In this document: one piece after another, positions 22,190-35,329 of the stretch
How positions within the stretch are numbered: the first letter of the stretch is position 1
Layout: each line of letters begins with the position of its first letter
Assembly (NCBI GenBank): GCA_963920525.1
Contig: OY986438.1
Span: forward strand, 96,897,671-96,961,670
From: Dichetophora obliterata
Taxonomy: Eukaryota; Arthropoda; Insecta; Diptera; Sciomyzidae
Direction of reading: 5' to 3'
Length of the DNA stretch: 64,000 nt
Program-made: the position numbers and the translations under genes
Notes under the pieces: model-generated
The model's input: the letters and a program-made list of their open reading frames with translations, nothing else
Told to the model about the DNA's origin: nothing
Databases searched by the model: none

Positions 22190-23610
22190 TTTTATTTTTG
22201 TCCTTTTTTTTTTTTGGTCAAAAGTTTTCTTAATTTGCCCTAGACGTCTGGTAACCCTACCATTGAGGGCACTGATAACAAAATTATTTGGTGATACTAA
22301 AGTCTGGCCAGGGGAATTTGGATCAGAACTTTTGAACTGTGAACAGTTGCCTGTGAGTTGTTTGTTATCCAATTATGCAAAAATATATCTTCTTAATTTT
22401 TTTCAGGTTGCTCAAGGTTTTGCGCCGATTGCTATGGGTGTCATGCCAGATAATATTAGTGATTAGGATATACGTGAAGATCAGTGTTATTTATTTCGTA
22501 TGACTGAAGCGGTACATAATGGCGTGTTTGATGAAAAATTTTCTTGCGAGAAGCCTGGTTCCATGAACAAAGCACGGTGGTTAAAAACTGCCTCTAGAAT
22601 CCTTCGACTCTATATAATAAAACCGTTTCCATCATCAGCGTTGCGACAGCTGGCTGAGTTCATAGTCGAAGTTTATGCGCCTTTATGGTTTCTGACAAAC
22701 TTTTACGTTTGAATGCTTACAACAAAATTTTAAAAGCCTGGGTCAATCCACCAGCAACAATTCATAAATTTTACATCTCTCCTAAAAACGTAATACAGTT
22801 TTATTGTTTCTCATAAACTGAGATGGTTGATTGGGAAAAATTTACAATAACTGGACCACCCTGTTTGCAGGTTATCCGTATGATATATCATACGCGATTA
22901 AAGCATTTTTCAAAAATTCGTCAATAATCCTCAGCCACTGTAAAACTTTTGCTTCTAACAATGTGAGAAAGCCAAAAGTATGCTTTTTCTAAAAAAAAAA
23001 TTAATTTTAATCCTTTTTGTTTACTTGTTCGCGCCTGTTAATGCAGTATTAAAAAAAGTGAAAAATGTTACTCAGGTGAGTTATTTTGTTTTATAAACAT
23101 CAAGAAAGAAAATATAATTAAAAAAGTGCATTACGTTAAAGTTGAACGCCTACGCTACGAAATGAAAATTTTCCAATTTATCATTTTTTTTTTATTTCTC
23201 TACTTAAAGACCCCTTATACGCTTCGCCACACCCAAATCTTTTGAATTTTTTTTTAAAAAAACTTCAGAGTTTTCCGTCTTATAATACTACAAATTTATG
23301 CTGAAAATTGTAAAAGCGGATTCTGGTAGAGAGCACTAATGGGTTAAGGGAGTATGCAAATTCCGTGAAAATATTAGAAGTTCCAGGTAAATATTTATTC
23401 GCGATCACACAAATATATTTTGCAATGATTTGTTTTTTTTACAGATTTCCTCTGCCATTCGCAAAACATGTAGCGCTATGTTCACTTTGTGACTGAATCT
23501 GCCGTTGCGGTCACTGACGAGCAACGTCTGGGTCATATTTTTGCAAAGCTCGATAGCCGCGAACGTTATAGCCAACTGGAGTCACGACAAAATTTAATAT
23601 GACTTATGAA
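22190..23610 (+). pseudogene. Remnant of an unclassified repetitive insect protein, spliced
   Basis: Exonic pieces on the plus strand: 22205-22352 (LICPRRLVTLPLRAL, then a WPGEFGSELLNCEQLP segment), intron 22353-22406 (GTGAGT...TTTCAG), 22407-22712 (an in-frame TAG near 22465, then DQCYLFRMTEAV, PGSMNKARWLKTASRILRLY and VEVYAPLWFL). 22713-22900 includes MVDWEKFTITGPP. A late exon is joined across intron 23387-23444 (GTAAAT...TTACAG) to give VPDFLCHSQNM, VTESAVAV and a DSRERYSQLESR tail. I recall this motif order (C-LH-NELPLRHL, DQ-YL, NPGPMNHARWLTTANRILRLY, VYAP-WF, EPPLT, CHTQ-VER-VK-VTEAS) from uncharacterised multicopy proteins of aphids and other insects, probably a transposase, but I cannot name a superfamily. 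Stops and indels show it is dead. Function not assigned. Confidence 0.6.
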
Positions 23611-24329
23611 TGACAAATTTCGAACTACTGAATACTTCTATAAGAGAAATAAAGTAGTTATACTATAACTTTTTTTGTAGTGAATAAAATCAGTTAGTTC
23701 CTTCAGATATGTATATTAATTTTTAATTAACTTTGATTTGATAATAATATTGAGTTAAAATTTTGGGGTCCCTAGTGCAAAAAAATAAAAACTTTGAAAT
23801 ATTGACATAAAGATGACTTCTGAGACCCATGACACCAAGGAACACGATATAGTATTTTTTAAGATCTATCCAACGATATACCGTACTTCCTGATCGGACC
23901 AAAAATGACAAGGTCAAACTAAAAGACCATTTTGGCTGTTTTTGGGACACGCTAAAAAAAAATAGTGCTGAAACATTTTCGAGGTAAGCTTTGATTCTAG
24001 GGGCTGTTTTTTATATTCATTTTGTTCCCCATATAAGGCGACCTACCCTAATGTACATATATCATCATTCTTATTAAATTTTGAATCAGTTACATATTGT
24101 TTACTTTAGGATTGCCTTTTCTTTTAACATTTCCACAATTATAACATTTATATATTGTTTTTTATCATAATTTTTCATACATTTAGTATAGTATATTTAC
24201 ATTTAAGAGGTTTTTCGTGAATTCCACTCATTTATCTTAAATATTGTGCTGTCGCCCTAATTCTGTTAACCTATCTGTTCAATCAATCCCCACAAAATGG
24301 GGAGTTTTATATTTATGGAAAGTGTCGGA

Positions 24330-25630
24330 GATAACTCCAATTTAAAAATCAAAATAAAATATGCGAATCTCTGGTAAAAAAGAATATTTATGAATGCGTT
24401 AAGAATAGTATATCGGATGACCAACATGGGTTTGTTTCCGGGAAATCAACTTCAACTAATCTTTCGATGTTTACTCACTTTTTAGCAAGTGAGATGGAGG
24501 GAGGCTATCAAATTGATGCTATTTGATAGAGTTCAACATACTGTTTTACTAAAAAAGCTAAGCATTTTAGGATTTCACTCTTCCATGTTATCATGGTTTG
24601 AGATTTACTTGGTCGGGCGAAGGCAAGCGGTTAAGATAGGAAATAAGTTGTCCAAACAAATTGATAATTTTTCTGGGGTTCACCAAGGCAGTCATCTTGG
24701 CCCGCTTCTGTTTTTTCTGTTTATCAATGACCTTCCTAATTATATACACTTTTCAAAATGCCTCATGTACGCAGATGACGTTAAGATATTCAAGACTGTT
24801 AAATCCTTGGATGACTGTCTTCTAATTCAGCAAGATTTAGATGATCTGCAGAATTGGTGTGAAACCAACAAATTATATTTTAATGTGGCGACATGTAATG
24901 CAATGTCTTTCACCAGGTAGAAGCAATTAATAACAGGATATTATGCTATTAATAGCGAAAGTGTTTTAAGAGTTGAGTGTAAAACTGATTTGGGAGATTT
25001 ATTTGATAATAAGCTAGCCTTTTCAAAGCACTACGATGCTATCATTTTTTAGGCGAATGCAATGATGGGGTTCGTTAAACGTAATACACAGGAGTTCACA
25101 GATCCCTTTACTTTAAAATCGATTTATTTCTTTTTAGTCCGGTCAAGCTTGGAGTATGGTTGCGTAGTGTGGGCCCCACAATATGCAATGCACATCTCTA
25201 GAATTGAAAATATTCAAAGACGGTTTACTCGCCTAGTGTTTAAAAGACTTCGTTGGGAGTTTATGCTAACTTATGACTCTCGTTGTGCATTACTTGGCCT
25301 TAAAACCTTGGAGTTTAGAAGAAAGTATTTTTTGGCTATTTTTGCACGTGATATAGTAATGAAACACCTGGATTGTGCACCATTGCTAGCGCTTTTAAAT
25401 ATATATGCGCCGGAAAGGAATGAATAGGCATTTTTTTCACATTCCCTTTCAAAAGAAAAAACTACGCTAGACGTGATCCGGTCTATAACATGAGCACTAC
25501 TTTTAATACAGTCTGTTTTAATATTGATATATCCCTAACTAGGGAAGCTTTTAAAAATTGTTTTATGTAAAGTGAATTTTGAGTAAAATCATTTTTAGAA
25601 TATATAAGTTAAATGTATGTAACTGTAAAC
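24330..25630 (+). pseudogene. LINE reverse transcriptase fragment
   Basis: Plus-strand pieces of a LINE ORF2: 24360-24490 (DDQHGFVSGKSTSTNLSMF, fingers), 24489-24920 (FDRVQHTVLLKKL, GVHQGSHLGPLLFFLFINDL, LMYADDVKIFKTV with intact YADD, LQNWCETNKLYFN), a frameshift, then 25062-25427 (MGFVKRNTQEFTDPF, VRSSLEYGCVVWAPQY, IENIQRRFTRLVFKRLR). PQGS is changed to HQGS. It resembles the LINE at 20011-21470 in motif order and sequence and probably belongs to the same clade, but is a different family. A 3' region with TAAATAAATATAG ends near 25665. 5' part absent. Confidence 0.83.
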
Positions 25631-25639
25631 AATATTGCC

Positions 25640-28032
25640 AATAGTTAAATAAATATAGTATAGAAAATATATACTGCGCTGCTAATTTCATTCTGCACTA
25701 CCACATTAAAATACATGGGAAAAATAAAACTTTTATACGCACCAAAAAAAAACAACATACATACGTTACAAACAACATGCAAAAAGTTATGATTCACGAC
25801 TCGACACATAAGAAAAGCAAAAGGAAATTGCAAGTAATACAAATTATTCTCTATATTGAAAATTTCTTCGAAATCGCTTTGGAATATAAATTTACCTTAT
25901 GCCCTCATTAGGAAAGCCAGCAGTTATTTCAATCCCCGGATTTTTTGAATCGAACTTCGGGTGTGAACATTTTTCGTTATGCACATTGGGGCATTTCATC
26001 GATTTGGACTGCCAAAAGTAAATTTTATTAAACATAGATTTGACGAAAAAAAAAATTTGCAATGTTGAATAGTGTTGAATGTGTCCCAATGGTCGCACAG
26101 GGTTAAAATAAATAACAGACTTGAATAGAAACTACTTACCGTATAAATTTTGGTCACCTAAATCGGTCAAATACCCCAATGTGCGCTGATAAACAAATTT
26201 TTTGTGCAACGTTAAATAATGTTGAATATATCCCAATGGTCGTACAGGGTTAAAATCAAATAAGAGACTTGAATAGAAACTATTTACTGAATAAATTAAT
26301 TTTGGATGCCTAAATCGGTCAAATACCCAATGTGCGCTGCTAAACGAATTTTCTCAGAAATGAGACCTCGCTAGTTCGTTTTTTCGCCACCGTAAGCTTC
26401 TATACTGAAAATTTCATCGAAATCGTTTGGGGCGTTTTGCTCGTTTAATAGTATAAGATTACTTTGATTGAAAAAAATCATAAAATGAAAATATACTTAC
26501 TGTGCTTCATGTTCCAACATTGTAGATGCTTTCATAACGTCACGTTTCACTACTGGACCAATACGAATTGCAGAAACCTGAAATGCAATGAAAAACAACG
26601 GTTATGTACAAGAAGATAAGAAATTTAATATTTAAAGATTATATATGAATAATAAGGTTAACCTTTTTAACCCTTTCAATGGCTAGGCTAAACTTAGAAT
26701 CAAATAATTTTTTTGAGTTAATATTCCTATCATTTAGGTCCCAAAAAGATGAAAAAAACATACCTTTTATTCATACCTGCGCTACGTACGTTTTGCAAGC
26801 TTGTACAAAAAAAATTTTTTACTCCTGTTCGGCACAAAATCATTTTTTTTAATCCATTGAAGGTTTTTCCACCTTTTAGATCATTGTTTTTCAATCCTCT
26901 TAATATTATTATCATTAAAGTCATAAAAAGATAAAAAAATATAAATTTGATTTTTGTCCGGTTGATTTTTTTTCTTATAAAATCGAAAATCCAACTGACT
27001 TTTATGTCAAATATCTCTCTAAATTTATTTGTATCATGTTGGTTTGTCTGTTTTTTATAGAACCAAACTATTTGATTAAAAAAAAGAGTTGCAAAATAAA
27101 AATAAAAATAACTTTTTGACGTATCCAATGTATTGGGCAAATCCACTGAAAGAGTTAAGCAATTTCATGAAAATAACTGGCCACTGAATCGTAAGCGAAA
27201 GTTCAGTTAAAAACGAGAGTTTTACAAATGTTTTCGGGTTGATATTTTTTTTTTTTTTTTTGTAAGTTTTTATTATTGAACTTCAGATTCATTAAGTTTT
27301 TTCATCAAAAGCACTTACCACGAGCATTTATATTTATTTTCGTTCAAGCTAGTATTTGAGAATGTATTTCTGAGTGTTAACAAAATATGTTTCTACCCGA
27401 AAAGATCCATTAATTAATTAAAAAACGATTGCAATATATAAATGCAGTTTTAGTAACATGGGTTTATTCTGAAATTTTATAAAAGCATTATTTCTGAATC
27501 ACATTTTGCCCTACTAACGGAATTATTTTAAAAATTAAACAAATTTTTTTTACATTTATATCATTTCAAAACTTACCATGCTGGAGAAAACAATATTTAT
27601 TAATTTTGTGTAAGCATGTCATAGTAACACAAACATAGGGAGAATGTTTATCGGTTTGTCGGTATAACAATAAAACTTCTTTGATTGTATCGCATTTAAT
27701 TCGAATCGAATATTAAAACGCTTAACTAATTTTCTAAACCGTAAAAAATTATTTTAAAATTTTTCTTACATTTTTGAATAAATATTTAATGTTTAATTTT
27801 TCATGTTTTTTAATATATTCATTTTTAAACATTAAAATATAAAAATTAAAAAAATATACAAATTTTGCGATATAAAGATTAAAAAACAAATACTTTTTTG
27901 TATTCTAAAACGAAAGTTCAAGTTTTTTGAATGCATTAACTTTAAGGTTAGCGTTGAAGGAGTCACAATTTCAGACGCTTATTTAAACTTTATTTTTAAA
28001 TGAAGACATTAAAAATATATTATTTGAGCTTC
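25640..28032. other. AT-rich repeats, no gene
   Basis: Contains the 147-bp duplication at 26040-26345, a T run at 27247-27261 and otherwise AT-rich sequence. Open frames such as 26730-27146 (minus) are low-complexity translations. Two GAAAATTTCNTCGAAATCG words (25858 and 26407) flank the duplicated zone. Confidence 0.45.
25965..26345. repeat. 147-bp direct duplication plus an inverted partial copy
   Basis: CCCAATGGTCG begins at 26085 and again at 26232, a period of 147 bp; both units run GGGTTAAAAT...GACTTGAATAGAAACTA...CTAAATCGGTCAAATACC...AATGTGCGCTG. The stretch 25965-26035 (GCACATTGGGGCATTTCATC...) is an inverted partial copy. The layout (inverted arm, then two direct units) suggests a rearranged foldback or MITE. 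Confidence 0.65.
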
Positions 28033-28990
28033 ACTCGCACTCAAAAAAAAAGCCGAGTTCATAAATATTATTACTAATATTATTATTATTGAATTATAAC
28101 ACAGTGTGCCAAAACCATAAATAAACAAGCTCATGCAAACTATTTAGAAATTCTTAAAGAAGGACATGTTGAGTCCATCGCACTTAATTTGACCTCTCAA
28201 GGTCATCACAATTTTTTTCAACTTATGTTTAAAGTTAGAGTGTTCGAATTTTGTTTTGCTGACATTAATTGTATTTTTACAGCCATTTGGCCCATTGAAA
28301 ATGAAAAATAAAATGCACATTTTTCAATAGAATTTGACGTAAAATAAGGCTATATTAAAAGATTTTATGAAAAAGGAACATTTGTATGGTAGCAAACATT
28401 AATTACATAGGAATCAGTTTTTGACAAGAAAAAACAAACGTTAAAACTGCCGCCATTTAGCAAATTCTTAACCTATTTCGATGCTCTTAAGTTAAATGTA
28501 AAGGCATTTTTGCGTGCAATTAATTTTTGTGAAAATTCAAATGGCATTAGTGGAATATTATTTAATCAAAATTTATAGAATCAAAATTTTTTAAGCTAAA
28601 AACAGTACAAGAAATTGCCTCGCTACACGCTTCATTTTGTATTTTATTGAATATCTTTTTACATAGCCTTATTTTACGTGAAATTCTATTGAAAAAAAGT
28701 GAATTTTATTTTTCATTTGCAATAGGCCAAATGGCTGTAAAAATGCAATTAATGTCGGCACAACAAAATTCGAACACTTCAACTTTAAAATAAGTAAAAA
28801 AAAATTGTAATGACCTACCTTGAGAGGTCAAAGCAGGTGCGATGGACTCTCAACATGTTCTTCTTAAAGAATTTCTATAAAGTTTGATGTGCTTGTTTAT
28901 TTATGGTTTTGGCACACTGTGTTATAATTCAAGAATAATAATATTAGTTATCAAATTATTAACTCGGCTTTTTTTTTTTTGAGGGCGAGT
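28033..28990. mobile_element. Foldback element with ~320-bp inverted arms
   Basis: The sequence from about 28033 (ACTCGCACTCAAAAAAAAAG) to 28356 is repeated inverted at 28655-28990 (outer end ACTCGCCCTCAAAAAAAAAA). Shared internal words include AACACAGTGTGCCAAAACCA, GACCTCTCAAGGT, ACAGCCATTTGGCC and AAAATAAGGCTAT. About 300 bp of unrelated spacer separates the arms. No coding region. No convincing target duplication at the ends found by eye. A transcript would fold into a long hairpin. Confidence 0.85.
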
Positions 28991-29157
28991 ATGTATATTC
29001 TCACAAAACTTTGTGTTTACAAAATTATGCCAAATTTCAAATGGGAAAGAAGTGTAAATTTGGCATTATTTTGTAATTATATTTTTCAGGCGAAAAAGTT
29101 TAAAACTCCTTTGTTTTACGCTTAGGAAGAATGATTCTTCAACCTGAAATCATACAA

Positions 29158-30305
29158 CAGTACTTTTCTCTTATTACGAACCTGTTTAAAGCGAACTTTC
29201 GATTATAACGACCTTTATTTGCTTGCAAAACTTGTTTATTTTTGGTTAAAGCGAACCAAAAGTAGCGCTATGAACAAAAAATAAAATTTTTGCGCTGGCA
29301 ACACTGTAACACGAAGTGTTTTATTTTCCTATGTTCTCAAATCCGGTAAATTCCCTAAGTTTAATGTTTGTTTGTGTGAAGACGTTGTGCGGACTGCTGT
29401 TAAAAATTACAAAGTTAAAAAATGAGTGTAATAGCAGTTGGAAAAAAAGAAAGTGTTTTTCTTTAAAAGAGAAATATGAAACAATAAAACGCTTACAACA
29501 AGGTGCAAAACCCTTGAAAACTTGAAGGTTTTTAACTGCCATGGATGCAATGTGTAGCGTAACCTATGGGTTTGTTTAGTATTGACAAAATATTGCACAT
29601 GCTTCTCCGCATTCTTGCTTTCTGCACTGCTTATGCCAATGCGCATCTGCTTTTCTGCCATGCTATTGCCTTCCTGCGTATGCATCCCTGCTTTTACAGA
29701 GCACCAAATTAGCAATTTAACATCTGCTTTAGTCCAAATAACAATAAAATAATTAACACAAAACCTTTACAATCTTCGAAAGTATCATAAAATATTAATT
29801 TTGTTACTAATTTTAATACTTAGCATTCTCATTTTCACTATTGTAGCAATAAATTTTATGTTGCTCTTGCTGCTGACATTTCCTCATCAAAAAAGCAGGG
29901 TTGCACCTCTTAAAAAGTTGGACTTTTGCAACGTTACTTGACATTTCTTCACAGAACGCAATGCTTTGAATACTGCAGCAAAAATTGTGCATTATTGAGA
30001 AATTGAACAAACCCTATGTTAGAACTTTTCTTCGGTATCGCGACACTCCACAACAAATTCTCAAGTAGAAGTCTATATGAATGAAACTAATATTGGTACT
30101 AAGCAAACTAAAATAAATGATTATTTTAAGAACTAATTTTTATATTAAAATATCCCAGCATTTATATTTAATAAATCAACAAAGGAGTATACATGCATGT
30201 GCACATACACAAATTGTTTTGTTCGAGTCTTCATTTAAAGCAAACTTCGCTTAAAACAAACCCTTTTCCCAGTCCTTTGAAGTTCGTTTTAAGCTAAAAG
30301 TACTG
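29158..30305 (+). mobile_element. Tigger/pogo-like element with HTH remnant
   Basis: Ends: CAGTACTTTTCTCTTATTAC at 29158 and, inverted, CAGTACTTTTAGCTTAAAAC at 30305, continuing with shared TTTAAAGCGAACTT / GCTTTAAATGAAG words. The right flank is TA (30306-30307); the left TA is not preserved. Plus-strand 29437-29525 encodes WKKRKCFSLKEKYETIKRLQ and QGAKPLKT, then a stop: the start of a CENP-B-type helix-turn-helix. The DDE part is missing. A different family from the element at 2764-5239, but the same organisation. Confidence 0.65.
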
Positions 30306-33300
30306 TATCTTTTTCCAAATTGGCCAAATATGTCAAATCTTATAAAAATCTCTGTTTTCGTTTGAAATGCAATCTAATGCTTTAAAAATAAAAATAATTT
30401 ACCAAAAATACATTTCTATAAAATTGTTAAATCCATTATTTGTTTTTAAGTATCAATTCAGAAATCAAGCAACAAATAAAGCACCTAAGATTATATCTTT
30501 TTGAAAGATAATGGGACGTATTTAACATTACATGTACATTTAACATTACATTTACATAACATTTACTCTAACATTTTTAAAAATTTTTTGTTTTAATTAA
30601 AATTGATGTAATTTTCGAAGCCATCCAAGGTAAGTAATAAATAAACTATAGAGTATCCAAAATTTTCGTTCAAATGTGTTTCTTTACAATTTCAATGTAG
30701 AACTTGATGAAAACACAGCGCTCGGAACTTGGTGAAGTTCAAGATAACGAAATGCTTGAAGAAGATCCTGAGGGTTTTTTAATATTAATAAGTAAACTTT
30801 AAAATGAAGATTGTGTAAACTTATTGCAATTTTTTCAAAAGTCTTAAATTTTTTCCTTCAAATAGTCTAATTAATCTTTCAATGACACCCTTTTTACGAA
30901 AATTGCATTTAAATTACCTGAACCACGTTTTCTTAAAAAATACCCTATTTAGGTCGCGAAAATTTTTTCTAAAAATTTATAACTTCGGATTCTAAGAAAA
31001 CAATTTGAGCTAAATAAGAAATGGTAAGTGCAATAGATGTTATACTTCATTGTGAAATGGGCAAAATATGATATTTGTATAGCATCAGTAAGGCTGAGGC
31101 AGCTAGATAGCACACTCAACTTTTGTTGAGTGATCTCAAGTTAATACGAAATAAACAAAAACTGAGTGCACTGAACGTTGCGATGTTTATTCTGAGTGAA
31201 CACTCAAAGTCAAATAAAAACATGAGTAGAGTGCAGTTAGTTATTTTTATTAATATGCTTTCTTAATATCGATCAGAGTTAAAGCGAGTGGAGCTGAGTT
31301 CAATCCATTCGACTCGCTTTATTAATACGATCCAATGTGTCAAAAGATATTGAAAAAATAACCTTAAAATAATTTCTTGCATTAACTTTTTTCAATAGAA
31401 AATTATGTGTTATTTTTAATTTGGGTTATTTTGCAGGAAATTTTAAATAACTTAGCCATGATAACCACATATTACTCATATTTAAAAAAATCACATTTAA
31501 AAAGTTGCATTCAAGATTGATTATAATGTAATCAATATTGTAAGAAAAAGTACAAAATCTTGCTTCAAATATCATATTGGTATCAATATTTTTATTTTGA
31601 TCAAAAGCGCTTCATAGAAAATCCTAGCTAGGCGCCTATTGTTACACTATAACAACATAAGTTATGCAGCAACTATTACAAAAAGTTACTTAAGTCAGTT
31701 TATAGAAGCAACAAGTAGTTTCTTTATACCAGTCAACCAATTTCCCACCGTATTAACTGTATAAAGAAAATTGCATTCTTGGAAGGCACAGAAAAAGAAG
31801 AAAGATTGTCATTGTATTGGTATTTTTTTTTTTTTATTGTTGCAGCTCTTCATACCGCTTGACAGCGAAGTTGCGAACTGACAACAAATGTTGCACATTT
31901 TTTACTTCATTGTTATTTCGAGTCAGTCACTCGGTGCAATTTTGATTGCGGTTCGCATTACGAATTATGATAGCGGTTACCAAACAAAATTAATCGTTAC
32001 TGTAACTGTAATTCACTTAATGATTGCTTGCTTAGGAAATAAATTAATAAATGGCACAAACTCATGGGATTTATAAGCGAAGGAGAGAAGACACAAGCAG
32101 AAAGTTTGAATCCATTTATAGCACACAGCTCTTAATTAATGCGTCCAACCAACACACAGCGCAGCAGTTAGTGAAAGAGTTGCGGTAATTCTGTGTGAAA
32201 ACAAGCATTGATAAATAAAGCGGCATATTTTTTAACAAACCAAACACACCGAATCGAAGTCAGTCAATGAAAGAAAGACTGCCGTCTGCCTGGCAACACT
32301 GCATATGTGAATGAACACAGGGTGCGCGAGTGAGTGGGTTGTTATCAATGAACGCAGGCAGGAAAGAAGACAAAAACTACTAAATTTATAAAATCGCTTC
32401 TTCAAAGTGAGACAAAAGCCGGCTCGCAACTTTCAACTATTTTAAACAAGCGGCGGCATCTGGCGACTGTTTGCTTAATTGACAAATTAAACATGGGACT
32501 GCGTCCACCTCCGCTCCAAGTCATCTCACCATTTCATCAGAAGCAACCAGCACAGAGAACGCGTTAAATTCGGTTAAATACATCAATTAGCGTTGGCTGG
32601 TTATTGAACTGTGTATGTGTTTGGCGTGTATATGTTTGGCGTGTATGAGTGCGGTGCGTGGATCAGCACGCTTTGAGCAACGAACGAACTCTAATGTTCT
32701 GCCAATCTCTGAAAAAATTAATGAATGAGAGAAACAATGAATGAAATACACGCATGAGTGAATTTTTTTTTTTTTTAAGCGGGGGCGGAGATATAAGGTA
32801 ATATCTAGACCACATGGTGTCTAGTCTTTAGTCGTACGACGCAGTTAAATGACTACTAATAAAAACATTAAAAAATGCTCTCGAGTGATCGACAAAGATC
32901 GTTCGATCGTTCGATCGATCGATTGAAGACAATGAAAGTGATGCAAATACCAGTGTCACCAACTTTCCTTTCTAAAATTAAATAAATGTTTGGTCCATTA
33001 TTAATTTTTTAGTCATTACTTATTTATTTTTTTTAATCATTTTTTATTTGTTATTGAAAACCAATGCTAGGAAACTCCAAGTTAAAACAATAAAAATTTA
33101 ATAAAAATTTTGTGAATTCTTTTCGTGGCACGGCACGCTTTCTGTGTTTTTTTTTTGTCTTTCTGAAAATTGACAAGTCTTTTTGAGCTGAAAATTTTAC
33201 GGGATGTGCTAGAAATATGCTGAAATGTTAAAAAAGAGTTTTTAGATTCGTTTATTTGAGATGTTTTTTTTTTTAGTTATAATGTCTGCTTTTTCCATTT

Positions 33301-33990
33301 TTCTTCGAAATTTACATTTTTTTATTTTTTTATTTAGACTGAACCAACGCTCAGATGATGCCACCTATAAATGTGTAAGCATTGTGTTGATTCGGAAAAT
33401 GGGTGATAGTTAGTTAGAGGGTGGATAGACGGAGTTTGGTCCGTGAAGATTTGTTTTAAATTCGCACATTTCAATACTTTCATCCCCTATCGAATACATC
33501 GCACGACGTTACATTCGATCCAGAAGCTCCAAATAAGATCTTGAAGCCCCCGACTAAAAGTGCAAAAATAGCGATTTGGTATATTGCTCGGCATACTTTT
33601 TCTTAAAATCAAATAATCCAGACCTTTCTTTCGAAAACTATTTCGTCCACGTTTGCTTGCATTGCACACAATAGGTACCAGTTTATCGAAAACGGTTACC
33701 CGGTTAAAAAACTTTAATAAAAATCTGATTTGACGCAAATTCATTTATGTTATCTGTGTTGATTTCTTAAACGCAGTCATTCAATTTCAAATTTAAATCA
33801 ATTGAAATTCAAATAATTTACGATGTTTTCAACAAGACCAATCAACATGTTTCTACATCAAAGTAAAAGGGAGAGAGACAATTGAAAGAATAAAAGAAGC
33901 CAATTTTTATTTCTTGGTTAACTAAATAAAATGAAACAATTAAAAGAAAACTGCTTCACTTCATGAATGAATATGAATGCGTGAATGAAT
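30306..33990. other. Unassigned non-coding DNA
   Basis: No gene or clear element. 31112-31131 is a small perfect hairpin (CACTCAAC, TTTT, GTTGAGTG). 32450-32700 is relatively GC-rich and not visibly repetitive, so it could be host regulatory or untranslated sequence, without proof. 32881-32922 is dense in GATC, including the 12-bp palindrome TCGATCGATCGA at 32911-32922. Confidence 0.4.
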
Positions 33991-34049
33991 GGAAGTTGCA
34001 AGATTTTTTAGAGCTTACAAAAATGAATGCAGCTGAAGTTGCAAAGAGC

Positions 34050-34090
34050 AAATGTATGTGTGTGTGTGTATATGCATGTTTGTGTATTTC
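34050..34090. repeat. Short GT-rich microsatellite
   Basis: ATGTATGTGTGTGTGTGTAT followed by ATGCATGTTTGTGT: about five uninterrupted GT units. Confidence 0.7.
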
Positions 34091-35329
34091 TTCCGGTGTA
34101 ATATCATGACAAGCAAAAAAAACGGACTCACACTGAAACGGAAGCACTTGAAAACATCAACGGCCTTCAAGAAGTCAAGTTCACAGAAAAAGGGGAGGGG
34201 TGGAACAAGTATAACAACAAAAACCAAGATATCAAAGTTAAGGAAAATTAATTTATAAAGATACGCAGTTTGCGTTAAAAACAACACAACACAACACAGG
34301 AAGAACGAATAAAAAGAGCAAAGTCAAATACGAATTGGAAAAACAAAAGAAAGGAAATGATACAATATGCACCGACAAGATGTTATAAATTCTATTTAAA
34401 AAACATTTACCGACAGCACAGTGAGGGAAAACTCTTAGTTTTAAAGAAAGATAGAAAGAAAGAGCGGAGGTCGAATGTGGACAGAAGTAACGGTGAGGTG
34501 TAATCTTTTTTGATTTTCAAGAACAGAGATTATGAAATACTTGAAATTTTGTATAGCTGATAATTTTATGTAGCAACCGTTAGCGTATGATAACAAAAAA
34601 TTCTTAAAATTAATCTCATTTATTGCAAAAAAAAAAATAACTTAAAGCTAACTTATAATCAAAATATTTTAAATTGGTAAAGGCTTTTATTGGCTTAAAA
34701 AATACCAAACTTGATTAATTTTAAGACTGTTTGTTATAACAAAGTGATGGACGATATCTAAAATATCGAGTATCATTTGTTTATCATAAAAGTTTTAATA
34801 TAAATCAGTTTTATTCCGAATTCATACCAACATCTTGCTTTATTATTGGGCGAGCCTGGTTCTTACCTGGATATAAATGCACATTCTCTTGAAATTTAAT
34901 GAAAATTCAGGATTATTGGCATTAAATTTTAAATGCTGACATTTTGAATCTAAAAAATGTATATTTAGACACAAAAAAGATTTTTTGGGTCTGCTTGAGA
35001 AATAGATAAAGGGTCCGTGAAAATTACACGTCTATCTTCGCAAAAGTGGAATCATGAAATAATAACCATCTACCAGAGCTGTAATAGAATGCATTCAATA
35101 TGATTTTATTCACAAAAAAGTGAATCAGTGAATAACGAAATAATAATGTATTCAATGAATGCAAAATTGATTTATAAGTAAAATTATTAATTTACACGCG
35201 TGTGATTAATTCATTTTTAAAAAATTATTAATTATTTATTTTAAGTAACCATTTTCATTATTCAGAATAATGAATTAATTTTTTATTAATTTGAATGCTA
35301 TTCACAAAGAATGCAATTCACAAAGAATT
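34091..35329. other. AT-rich sequence, nothing recognised
   Basis: No coding family, terminal repeats or tandem array seen. 35080-35300 is a transition into the ATTCATT-rich region. Confidence 0.4.

Noticed and set aside
26730..27146. 138-aa minus-strand frame, possible membrane protein
   Set aside because: Phe/Lys/Asn-rich translation of AT-rich DNA; no domain or conserved motif.
29407..29715. 102-aa minus-strand frame in the second Tigger-like element
   Set aside because: Overlaps the plus-strand HTH remnant and has no recognisable motif.
34015..34287. 90-aa minus-strand hydrophobic frame
   Set aside because: Ends in a His-Thr run from the GT microsatellite; no family resemblance.
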